From positions 125,353-189,352 of the forward strand of contig NZ_CP038797.1 of the NCBI RefSeq assembly GCF_012223425.1: a stretch of DNA of 64,000 bases, in the 5' to 3' direction. The DNA is from Mycolicibacterium frederiksbergense (GTDB lineage Bacteria > Actinomycetota > Actinomycetes > Mycobacteriales > Mycobacteriaceae). This document shows, in pieces, positions 53,219 through 64,000 of the stretch. The position numbers and the translations under genes are program-made. The notes under the pieces are model-generated. The model was not told the origin of the DNA. It saw only the letters and a program-made list of their open reading frames with translations, and did not search any database. Each line of letters starts with the position of its first letter. Within the stretch, counting starts at the first letter, position 1.

Positions 53219-53824
53219 GGCCGCAATCTCTCGGGTAGTACGGCAGGGCGAGTATCATCAATTCTCCTCGACTAGGTGGATCGCATGGCGGCCGCATCCA
53301 ACGGGCCTATATCAACTGCTGAACACAGTTCTGATGCTTGACGGCTTCTGTTACCCCGCTGTCTCTGAAGGTTTCACGTCCGTTACGCCACGGTTGGCAT
53401 TGGAATCTGCCAGCTGAGGAGCAGCGTGCTGGCCACGTCCTCCGGGTCCTGCCATGCCTCGCCGTGTCTGTGACGTGCGGATGACACCCCCACCAAGGGC
53501 TAGGCGGGCACAGCCATCTGTTGACATGCGGAACGCCTCATGCGGGCGCATTCTCGAGCGCAGCCCTTGATGATGATCGATCCGCATCGGCTTCGGTGTC
53601 CACGGGAATCACATTCGGCGGCTTCTGCTAACTGGCCACGACTGAACGTTGGACCACGGCTATACCGCCAGTGCACCTCGGACAACCAGTGTCAGGACGC
53701 TCGGCATTCGGCATTCGGGAACCTCGACCGGGCGAACCTGGACAACCAAACTCCTAGGTGAAGCTTCAGTTACGCCACCCGCACTGCACTAGCGGTCTTC
53801 CACCATCCCCCGGAGACTGTGCCG
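53219..53824. other. 606-bp non-coding gap
   Basis: No convincing gene. It contains the upstream regions of the divergent ABC operon and DUF202 pair. GTTACGCCAC occurs at 53382-53391 and 53769-53778, and again before the GntR gene at 58761. Confidence 0.5.
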
Positions 53825-54214
53825 ATGAGTGCCAACACCACCGAACCTGTTGATCAGAACGAGAATTCGTCACTGCTCGAGCCCGATTACCGGTTCACGC
53901 TTGCCAACGAGAGAACGTTCCTAGCGTGGCAACGCACTGCGCTGGCCCTGCTGGCGGCAGCGGTGGTCGTCGTCCAGTTCCTGCAGGAACTGGCCGTACC
54001 GGGCCTACGGCCTGCGCTGGGTGCGGCGCTCGGCGCACTTGCGATGCTGTCGTCGGGTGCCGGACTTCATCGGTGGCACCAAGTCGACCAGGCGATGCGG
54101 CGCGACCTGCCGCTCCCGCGTCCGTCGACACCGACGTATCTCACCGCTGGTTTGCTCATCATCGGGCTGGTAACCGTGGCTTTTGCGGTGGCGGCGAACA
54201 CTGACGGCCGATGA
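53825..54214 (+). CDS. DUF202 (YidH-like) membrane protein
   Basis: 129 aa; ATG at 53825 preferred for its spacing from GGAGA (a GTG at 53819 is in frame). [20 protein letters not shown] is the DUF202 signature, followed by three membrane helices. Overlaps its partner by 4 nt. Confidence 0.88.
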   Translation: MSANTTEPVDQNENSSLLEPDYRFTLANERTFLAWQRTALALLAAAVVVVQFLQELAVPGLRPALGAALGALAMLSSGAGLHRWHQVDQAMRRDLPLPRPSTPTYLTAGLLIIGLVTVAFAVAANTDGR

Positions 54215-54552
54215 CTCGTCAGGCGCTGGCCGAGGATCGCGGTTTGCAGCCCGAACGTACGTTACTGGCATGGACCCGTACGTCGTTGGCAATCCTCATC
54301 ACCGGCGGACTGCTGCTGATTAAAGATCATCACCTTGCAGAGTTGGCCGGGCGTCCGGAACAAGTAGCGGTTGGGGCCTTCGGCGCTGCGGCGGCTGTGG
54401 CCGTCTGTGTAATCGGTGTGCACCGCCGTCGTGTACTCACCGTTCGTCCGGTGGCGGTGGGTGCCCCAAGACGCGAAGTCCTCTTCACAGGGATGGCGGT
54501 TCTGACGTTGATGACCTTGGTGCTCGTCTACCTACTGCTGCGACTACTCTGA
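54211..54552 (+). CDS. DUF202 membrane protein, second of pair
   Basis: 113 aa. [19 protein letters not shown] signature and three helices. The two DUF202 genes overlap (ATGA) and probably form a hetero-oligomer; function unknown. Converges with gyrB paralogue, 3 nt between stops. Confidence 0.88.
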   Translation: MTRQALAEDRGLQPERTLLAWTRTSLAILITGGLLLIKDHHLAELAGRPEQVAVGAFGAAAAVAVCVIGVHRRRVLTVRPVAVGAPRREVLFTGMAVLTLMTLVLVYLLLRLL

Positions 54553-54555
54553 GGC

Positions 54556-57841
<3,286 letters not shown>

Positions 57842-57911
57842 GCTGAATACACCTCTCAAATGGTTGTGAATTGAACCCCGGGCGGGGCGTGTCGTGCGGT
57901 GCCGCTTGGTG

Positions 57912-58715
57912 TTACGGAGGGGTCGGGGCAGCGCCCCGGGCGGCGGTGGTCACCAGTGAGCACCGGTCGCCGCGATACCGCACGGTCTCGAGGTCGAACG
58001 GCGTGCCGTCCTCGAGGTGAGTGAGTCGGTGGAGCAGCAGCAACGGTGCTCCCGGGCGGATCTTGAGCAGCTCGGCGGTCTTCGCGTCCGCCGCCACGGA
58101 TTCGACGGTGATCTCGGCCCACCCCAGCCGGACGCCGAGTTCCTGCTCGATGAGGGCGAACACGTCCTGCTGGGCCAGTTCCGCGTCGACCGGGATGGCA
58201 CCGATCCGCAGCGACGTGGTGTCGAGCGACAGCGGCAGCCCACCGACGGAGCGCAGCCGCTCGATGAACAGGATCGGCGAGTTCTCCGGGAGTTGCAGTT
58301 TGGCTGCGACGAACGGGGTCGCGGTGGACTCGCGCACCGACAGCACCTCGTTGTCCACCGGCAGGCGGTGGCCGGCAAGCGATTCCGCCAGCCCTTCCAG
58401 CCGGTCAAGGTGCTGGCGCAGCTTCGCACCGGTGACGAAGGTGCCGGAGCCCTGCACCCGGGTGATCAAGCCCTCGCCGCGCAACAACTCCAGCGCCTCG
58501 CGGATCGCGTTACGGCTCACGCCGAGTTCCGCGGAGAGTTCGGACTCCGACGGCAACGCCGGACGCGCGGCGGCCAGCCCGCCGAAGGCGCCTTCGAGGA
58601 TCTGGCCGCGCAGCACGTCGCGCACCCACCGCGCGGCGTCGGCACGGGTACCCGCGTAATCCCGCACCGACGGACGCGGAAAGTCCTTCGGGGGGATCTT
58701 CGGTTGCCGTGGCAT
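57912..58715 (-). CDS. GntR/HutC-type regulator of the sulfatase operon
   Basis: 267 aa from the ATG at 58715. Winged helix (LPSESELSAELGVSRNAIRE, LELLRGEGLITRVQGSGTFV) and C-terminal UTRA ligand domain (FIERLRSVGGLPLSLDTTSL). Sits between the FGE-like gene and the sulfatase on the same strand. Two similar palindromes directly upstream (58743-58834) are likely its sites. Confidence 0.9.
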   Translation of the reverse strand: MPRQPKIPPKDFPRPSVRDYAGTRADAARWVRDVLRGQILEGAFGGLAAARPALPSESELSAELGVSRNAIREALELLRGEGLITRVQGSGTFVTGAKLRQHLDRLEGLAESLAGHRLPVDNEVLSVRESTATPFVAAKLQLPENSPILFIERLRSVGGLPLSLDTTSLRIGAIPVDAELAQQDVFALIEQELGVRLGWAEITVESVAADAKTAELLKIRPGAPLLLLHRLTHLEDGTPFDLETVRYRGDRCSLVTTAARGAAPTPP

Positions 58716-58742
58716 GCGATCACTGTGCCACTTCACGAGCCG

Positions 58743-58834
58743 GGTGGCGGTAAGCGGAATGTTACGCCACCTGGCCGACCGAAAAAGCTCAGGCCAGCGG
58801 CTTCCCGGCGGCGAAGTGGCAGATGTTTCGCCAC
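58743..58834. promoter_or_regulatory. Two related palindromes before the GntR gene
   Basis: Site 1 (58743-58771): GGTGGCGGTAA-8 nt-TTACGCCACC. Site 2 (58816-58834): GTGGC-AGATGTTTC-GCCAC. Both contain GTGGC, ATGTT and GCCAC in the same order. Candidate autoregulatory operators in the 144-bp gap after the FGE-like gene. Confidence 0.45.
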
Positions 58835-58859
58835 TCGGCCCCCAACCTGGGGCGCCGCC

Positions 58860-59753
58860 TCAGGCGACGCAGCGGAATCCGATGTGGGTGGTGGCGCTGT
58901 CCTGCGACTGGGACGACCGCGCTGCCGGACGGTAGCGGTGGCAGTACTCGGGCGCACACAGATGCGAGCCGCCCTTGAGCGCTTGGTGCACTGCCGGGTC
59001 ACCGGACGCCGACGGTGGCGGTGGCGGGCAGCAGCCCACGGCGGGTTGACCGGGCTGGTGCTGACGGGTGTAGCGGGTGGTCGTCCACTCCCACACGTTG
59101 CCGATCATGTCGACCAGACCGAAACCGTTGGCGGGGAAGGTACCCACCGGGGACGTGCCGACCCAGCCCAGCGCGCCGTCGTTGCGGTACGGGAACATGC
59201 CCTGCCAGGTGTTGGCCATCAGTCGGCCGTCGGGTCGCACCTCGTCGCCCCACGCGTAGGCCGTGTGGGCTCCGGCCCGCGCGGCGTACTCCCACTGCGC
59301 CTCAGTGGGCAACCGACGCCCCGCCCAGTCGGCATACGCGGCGGCATCCGGGTAGGCGACCTGCACCACCGGGTGGTCGAGGCGGTCTTGAAAGGACGGG
59401 CTGGACGAGTCGGGGCCGAACGGGTGCCGCCAGCAGGCGCCTGGCACCCAGGTCCACCACTGCCGCCAGTCCCGCAGATCGACCGGTCGGTTCGTCGGCT
59501 GAAAGACCAGCGCGCCGGGAACCAGCTCGTCCGGCGGAACGCCGGGGAAGTCAGCCGGCTCCAGCGGACGCTCGGCGACGGTGACATGGCCGGTGTCGGA
59601 GACGAACTCGACGAACTGCGCGTTGGTCACCGGATGACGCTCGATGGCGAAGCGCGGCACCGACACCGAGTGGACCGGGGCCTCCTCGGGGTAGAAGTCG
59701 GTCGCCCCCATCCGAAACGAGCCGGCCGGCAGGTCTATCAGTTCGGTGAGCAT
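58860..59753 (-). CDS. Formylglycine-generating enzyme (sulfatase activator)
   Basis: 297 aa. FGE-sulfatase domain: FRMGATDFYPEEAPVHSVSV, HPVTNAQFVEFV, RLPTEAQWEYAARAG, GNVWEWTTTRYT, and the catalytic region GGSHLCAPEYCHRYRPAARS with both active-site Cys. Oxidises the sulfatase Cys to formylglycine with O2 and copper. Directly upstream of the regulator and sulfatase genes. Confidence 0.93.
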   Translation of the reverse strand: MLTELIDLPAGSFRMGATDFYPEEAPVHSVSVPRFAIERHPVTNAQFVEFVSDTGHVTVAERPLEPADFPGVPPDELVPGALVFQPTNRPVDLRDWRQWWTWVPGACWRHPFGPDSSSPSFQDRLDHPVVQVAYPDAAAYADWAGRRLPTEAQWEYAARAGAHTAYAWGDEVRPDGRLMANTWQGMFPYRNDGALGWVGTSPVGTFPANGFGLVDMIGNVWEWTTTRYTRQHQPGQPAVGCCPPPPPSASGDPAVHQALKGGSHLCAPEYCHRYRPAARSSQSQDSATTHIGFRCVA

Positions 59754-59802
59754 TCCGACAGGCTAGATCCACTTCGCGGCCAAGGTGAGATGACGCCTTG
59801 CG

Positions 59803-61607
59803 CTAGCCACCCGCCCCATTGACCACGGGCGTGTCGATCATGCCCTTCTCGACACCCCACATCGTGGCGATGGTCCGGTACTCACCGGTCTTCATCAAGT
59901 GCTCCAGCGCCAGCCGCAGCGACTGCGACAGCGACGAGCCCTTCGCGACCGGCCAGCCGTAGGGCGCGACGTCGAAGATCTCCCCCGCGGTATCCAGTTC
60001 TCCGGCACTGAGTTTCACCGTGAAGCCGGTGACCGGCGAGTCGGTCGACATCGCCTCGATGTCGCCGGCGATCAGCGCCGCGGTCAGATCGTCCTGCCGG
60101 GTGAAGACCACCATGTCGATCGGCGCCAGACCCGCTGCGACACACGTGGAACTCTTGCCCGGAACCTCAGTGGTCTCCTGGATCGTCGCGAACGTCACGC
60201 CAACCCTCAACCCGCACGCGGCATCCGGGTCCACCGCGGCACCTGTGCGCTTGGCCCACTGTGTGCCCGCCTGGAAGTACGTCACGAAGTCGACCGACCG
60301 CTCCCGCTCAACCGTGTCGGTGATCGACGACATCCCGACGTTGAAGCTGCCACCGCCGACCGACGGAATGATGCTCTCAAACCCGGTGTCCCGATAGTCC
60401 GGCGACAGCCCGAGGACCCGCGAGATCGCGTTCATCAGGTCGACGTCGAAGCCGACGATCTTGCCCGAGGAGTCCCTGAACTCGTTGGGCGCGTAGGGCG
60501 TATTGACACCGACCACTAAACGTCCCGTTGCGCGGATGTCGGGCGGCACCGTCGCGGCGATCTCCGCCACCTCGCCGTCGGGCGTGCCCGGCGGCACCGT
60601 CGACTCGGCGACGCTCGCAGGTTTCGCGTCGTCGCGGCCCGGCGGACCCCACACCTGCCACGCCCCGAAGGCGCAACCCCGGCCAGCACCACCGCCGCGC
60701 TCGACGCCGCCAGCGCCCGCCACGGCGCCCGCCGCGACTGCGTGGCCGAGCGCGCGATATGCCGTCCGCTGGTCCGACCCGACCGTGGCACCGGCGCGGT
60801 CAGCGCCCGCCGCGCGGCACCGGCCAGTTCGGCCGCGGTCTGATAGCGCTTGGCCGGCTTCTTGGCCATGCCCCTGGCCACGACGTCGTCGAACGCCCCG
60901 AGCTTCGCGGCGGTGGCCGACGGTCGCGGCGGCGCCGACATCATGTGCCCGGCGATCTGCTGCTCCAGGCTGTCCGCCTGATACGGCCGCACCCCCGTCA
61001 GCAGCTCGTACAGCACACACGTCAGCGCGTAGATGTCGGCGCGGAAGTCGACCGGCCCGGTCTCGAACCGCTCCGGGGCCATGTAGCCCAGCGTGCCCAG
61101 CGTGTTGCCGGCCGTCGTCATCCCCGACTCACCGGCCGTGCGGGCCAGCCCGAAGTCGATCAGATAGGCGAAGTTCTGCGGCGTCAGCAGGATGTTGGAC
61201 GGCTTGACGTCGCGGTGGATCAGACCCGCCTTGTGCGCGGCGTCCAACGCGTTGGCGACCTGCTCGATCACCGTGACCGCCGACGCCGGGTCCAGCGGCT
61301 TCTTGTCCTCGGCCAGGATGGCGCCCAGCGTGCGACCCTCGATCAGCCGCATGTCCAGGTAGAGCCTGCCGTCGATCTCGCCATATCCGTGAATGGGCAC
61401 CACGTGCGGGTCGTTGACGCCGGCCGCAGCCTGCGACTCGCGGCGGAACCGCTGCTGGAAGACCTCGTCGGTAGCCAGGTGGTGCGGCAGTACCTTCAGC
61501 GCGACGATGCGGTCGGTCTTGGTGTCGTAGGCCTGATAGACCTCGCCCATTCCGCCCCGGCCCAGCAGCTTCTGCAGCTGGTAGTGCCCGAAAGGTGTCG
61601 CATCCAC
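59803..61607 (-). CDS. Receptor-type Ser/Thr kinase with solute-binding sensor, frame split by one base
   Basis: Frame 1 (from 61607): kinase with LLGRGGMGEV, K38, HRDVKPSN (D133), DFG 151-153, APER; basic juxtamembrane and start of a membrane helix (ALAASSAAVVLAG). Frame 2 resumes AFGAWQVWGPPGRDD and carries a GlnH/PBPb-type external domain (GRLVVGVNTPYAPNEFRDSS, GFDVDLMNAISRVLGL). Restoring one G in the GGGG run near 60680 yields one 601-aa receptor kinase. Probably senses an amino-acid-like ligand outside the cell. Confidence 0.85.
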
Positions 61608-61745
61608 CGGTGAACTCCTCGGCTGCGGCCAGTCGGTGTGTCGGATGCAAGTTACCGCACCTTTGGCACGATTGACGAAAAAATTCGGCAGGCGGTGTCA
61701 GTTCAGCCCTCGTTTCAGCCGAGCCGCCACGGGTAGCCGCCCGGC

Positions 61746-63203
61746 ATGAGCACCTACCCACAATTCGACACCATGCCGATCGGCGACAGGTGGCGCGCCG
61801 GCTCCTCGGGTAAGCAGCGCGAGGACACAGATCCGTGGACAGGTGACACCCTGACGGTCCTTCCCCAGGCCGACGCCGACGACCTCGACGAGGCCTACGC
61901 CGCGGCCGAAGAGTCACAACGTGATTGGGCCGCGCAACCACCGAGGGTCCGCGCCGAGGTGATGCGCAACGCGGCCGACGTGATGACCGAGCGCGAGGAC
62001 GAGATCACCGGCTGGCTGGTCCGCGAGACCGGCGGCACCGTCGCCAAGGCCGACCTGGAGTGGAACCTGGTGCGTTCGGTGATGTGGGAGGCCGCCTCAA
62101 TGCCACACCACGTCGAGGGCCGCATCATGCCGTCCGACATCCCGGGCAAGGAGAGCCGCGTCTACCGCGAACCCGTCGGTGTCGTCGCCGTCATCTCCCC
62201 GTGGAACTTCCCGATGCAGCTGTCCAACCGCTCCGTCGCGCCCGCTCTGGCCGTCGGCAACGCGGTGGTGCTCAAACCGGCAGGCGACACCCCGGTCACC
62301 GGTGGGTTGCTGCTCGCCCGGATCCTTGAGGAGGCGGGCCTGCCGCCCGGGTTGCTGTCCGTGGTGGTGGGCTCGGGCTCCGACATCGGCGACGCCATCG
62401 TGGCGCACCCGACGCCGCGCGTCGTCTCCTTCACCGGATCCACAGCCGTCGGCGAGGGCATCGCCGCCAAGGCCGGCATCAAGCACCAGTCGCTCGAACT
62501 CGGCGGCAACGGTCCGCTCGTGGTGCTCGACGACGCTGACCTCAATCTCGCCGTCGACGCCGCGGTGTTCGGCTCGTTCTTCCATCAGGGTCAGATCTGC
62601 ATGATCGCCAACCGCCTCATCGTCGACGCTGCCGTGTATGACGACTTCGTCGAGCGGTTCGTCGACCGGGTACGGCAGTTGCGGGTCGGCGACCCGAGCG
62701 ACCCGCAGACCCACCTCGGGCCCATCATCAACTCCGCACAGGTGGAGTCGATCCAGGACAAGATCACCCGCGCCCAGGACGACGGTGCGCGGCTGCTGCT
62801 CGGCGGCGACCCCTTCGGCCCGACCGGCCAGTGTCTGCCACCGCACGTGCTCACCGGCGGCAACGACGCGGTCACCGCGCGCGAGGAGGTCTTCGGACCC
62901 GTGATGACCGTCATCCGCGCCGACGACGAGGACGACGCACTGCGCATCGCCAACGACACCGAGTACGGCCTCTCGTCGGCGGTCTTCAGCACCGACGTGG
63001 ACCGCGCGGTGCGCTTCGCTCGCCGCATCGACGCCGGCATGACCCACGTCAACGACTCGCCCGTGAACGACGACGCCAACACCGCCTTCGGTGGCGTGAA
63101 GGCCTCCGGTATCGGCCGGTTCGGCGGGCAGTGGGCGGTCGACGAGTTCACCACCGAGCACTGGATCTCCATCCAGCGGGAGCGTCGCGAGTACGCCATC
63201 TGA
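61746..63203 (+). CDS. NAD(P)-dependent aldehyde dehydrogenase
   Basis: 485 aa, full length. PWNFPMQLSNRSVAPALAVG, catalytic Glu in SLELGGNGP, catalytic Cys in FFHQGQICMIANR (C-x after QI), EEVFGPVMTVI and the final FGGVKASGIGRFGG. Resembles benzaldehyde/vanillin-dehydrogenase-type enzymes; substrate not determined. Divergent from the kinase. Confidence 0.93.
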   Translation: MSTYPQFDTMPIGDRWRAGSSGKQREDTDPWTGDTLTVLPQADADDLDEAYAAAEESQRDWAAQPPRVRAEVMRNAADVMTEREDEITGWLVRETGGTVAKADLEWNLVRSVMWEAASMPHHVEGRIMPSDIPGKESRVYREPVGVVAVISPWNFPMQLSNRSVAPALAVGNAVVLKPAGDTPVTGGLLLARILEEAGLPPGLLSVVVGSGSDIGDAIVAHPTPRVVSFTGSTAVGEGIAAKAGIKHQSLELGGNGPLVVLDDADLNLAVDAAVFGSFFHQGQICMIANRLIVDAAVYDDFVERFVDRVRQLRVGDPSDPQTHLGPIINSAQVESIQDKITRAQDDGARLLLGGDPFGPTGQCLPPHVLTGGNDAVTAREEVFGPVMTVIRADDEDDALRIANDTEYGLSSAVFSTDVDRAVRFARRIDAGMTHVNDSPVNDDANTAFGGVKASGIGRFGGQWAVDEFTTEHWISIQRERREYAI

Positions 63204-63219
63204 GCCGTCCTCGGCAAAC

Positions 63220-63240
63220 GTTGCGCCACGGCGTGGCAAC
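63220..63240. terminator. Hairpin after aldehyde dehydrogenase
   Basis: GCCACG-G-CGTGGC with outer GTT/AAC, 17 bp after the stop; no T-run. Confidence 0.4.
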
Positions 63241-63354
63241 AGCTTCCGTGGCTTCCGTCAGAACCCCAGCGCAATGCGGTTGATCTCGGTGACGGCGGGT
63301 ACCCGACAGTGCTCACGGTGTCCATCACGGGGACACAAGGAATCGGAGAGCGCG

Positions 63355-63858
63355 ATGAACGTCATCAAAGGAGCATTCCGGCTCGTCACCACCACGGCCG
63401 ACGCGGCGGTCGCCACCGCGGGCGCTGTCGGCGGCGCGGCCATCAACGGCGTGGTCGGCGGGGTTCGCGGCGTCGCAAGCGGGGTCCGCGACGGCGCCAC
63501 CAGCGGCAGTCACTCGACGTCGGCGGCGGCGCTGACGCTCGGGCTGATCGGCGCCGCGGGCCTTGTCGAGTGGCCGCTGCTCGTCGGCATCGGCGGCACG
63601 GCGCTGGTGGTCCGCCAACTCACCCACAACGGCCAGTCGCCGGAGGAACCCCGGCTGCGGGCGGTCACCGAGACGGCACCCGCCCGCAAGGCAGCGCCTC
63701 GCAAGGCACCGGCCCGCAAGACAACGCCCCGCAAGGCGCCGGCCCGCAAGGCACCCGCTCGCGAGGCGCCGGCCAACAAACGCACCGCAGCCAAGGCGCC
63801 CGCGAAGAAGGCCGCCAAGAAGAGCACCGCCACGAAGTCCGCGCCACGCAAGCGCTGA
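63355..63858 (+). CDS. Membrane protein with Lys/Ala/Pro-rich tail
   Basis: 167 aa from the ATG at 63355 (GGAGAG upstream). The N-terminal half has two Gly/Ala-rich hydrophobic segments (AAVATAGAVGGAAINGVVGG; LTLGLIGAAGLVEWPLLVG); the last 70 residues are histone H1-like repeats (PARKAPxRKTTPRK, AKKAAKKSTATKS) that could bind nucleic acid or acidic polymers. Comparable proteins in mycobacteria precede metal-transport P-type ATPases; the next gene is cut by the window end. Confidence 0.75.
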   Translation: MNVIKGAFRLVTTTADAAVATAGAVGGAAINGVVGGVRGVASGVRDGATSGSHSTSAAALTLGLIGAAGLVEWPLLVGIGGTALVVRQLTHNGQSPEEPRLRAVTETAPARKAAPRKAPARKTTPRKAPARKAPAREAPANKRTAAKAPAKKAAKKSTATKSAPRKR

Positions 63859-63878
63859 CAGCCAGGAGCCCCGCACAC

Positions 63879-64000
63879 GTGAACCTCGCCCAACTGGCGA
63901 AGGCCTCGGTGGCACTGCCCCTTTGGGCCGTCGACACCGGAGTCCGCGCCGCCCGAGTCAGCGTCGCCACGGCAACCGCCACCGCCACCGTCCTCACCGT
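63879..64000 (+). CDS. Partial gene at window end
   Basis: GTG start with AGGAG upstream, 20 nt after the preceding stop. First 40 residues: NLAQLAKASVALPLWAVDTG then an Ala/Thr/Val-rich run. May be the N-terminus of a P-type ATPase or other membrane protein; too short to decide. Confidence 0.5.
   Translation, partial: MNLAQLAKASVALPLWAVDTGVRAARVSVATATATATVLT

Noticed and set aside
58017..59822. 601-codon plus-strand open frame opposite the GntR and FGE genes
   Set aside because: Antisense shadow: GC-rich codon bias of the minus-strand genes suppresses stops; no domain or ribosome site, and the minus-strand genes have full family signatures.
59803..61020. 405-codon frame as a stand-alone solute-binding protein
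   Set aside because: Its first 110 codons are an off-frame reading of the kinase; the binding domain is the C-terminus of the kinase gene once one base is restored.

Overview
High-GC actinobacterial DNA that reads as a rapidly growing Mycobacterium (Mycolicibacterium-type). The clues are an EspR-like regulator, EspC-like and DUF5631/DUF5632-like type VII secretion (ESX) proteins, an MPT63/DUF1942 remnant and a second GyrB. All functional names come from reading the sequence and family knowledge; no database search was run.

The window has two halves. About 1-40.3 kb is accessory: small phage- or plasmid-type genes (PD-(D/E)XK-like, DUF5131, DUF6283, DUF4031, DUF2637), an IS3-family element (6.8-8.2 kb), an IS607-type element (TnpA/TnpB, 10.5-12.6 kb) sitting beside a broken MPT63-like gene, three toxin-antitoxin loci (8.3, 9.7 and 24.0 kb), an orphan C5 methyltransferase, ESX-substrate-like proteins (14-21 kb), two secreted proteins with long disordered tails, a DNA methyltransferase plus phospholipase-D/SNF2-helicase defence locus (31.9-37.9 kb) and an ADP-ribosyltransferase-like protein (38.4-40.2 kb). 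An undescribed-looking intergenic repeat with core GGGGACGTGTCATC occurs at least eight times here and was not seen in the second half.

About 40.3-64 kb looks like chromosomal core: an alpha/beta hydrolase, L-serine dehydratase, an EspC-like/ESX-substrate pair whose large gene is cut by an IS4-type element with a clean 10-bp target duplication, a SulP anion transporter, a sulfonate/nitrate-type ABC transporter with a metallophosphoesterase, two DUF202 membrane proteins, and a run of sulfatase-activating enzyme, GntR regulator, sulfatase and GyrB paralogue. These are followed by a receptor-type Ser/Thr kinase, an aldehyde dehydrogenase and a Lys/Ala/Pro-tailed membrane protein. Sulfur scavenging (SulP, ABC importer, sulfatase plus its activator) is a recurrent theme.

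Five genes (22.1, 28.7, 32.7, 53.0 and 60.7 kb) are split by apparent one-base indels, each explained by gain or loss of one base in a G or C run. This pattern suggests consensus errors in the assembly; until checked, these genes are best treated as probably intact.
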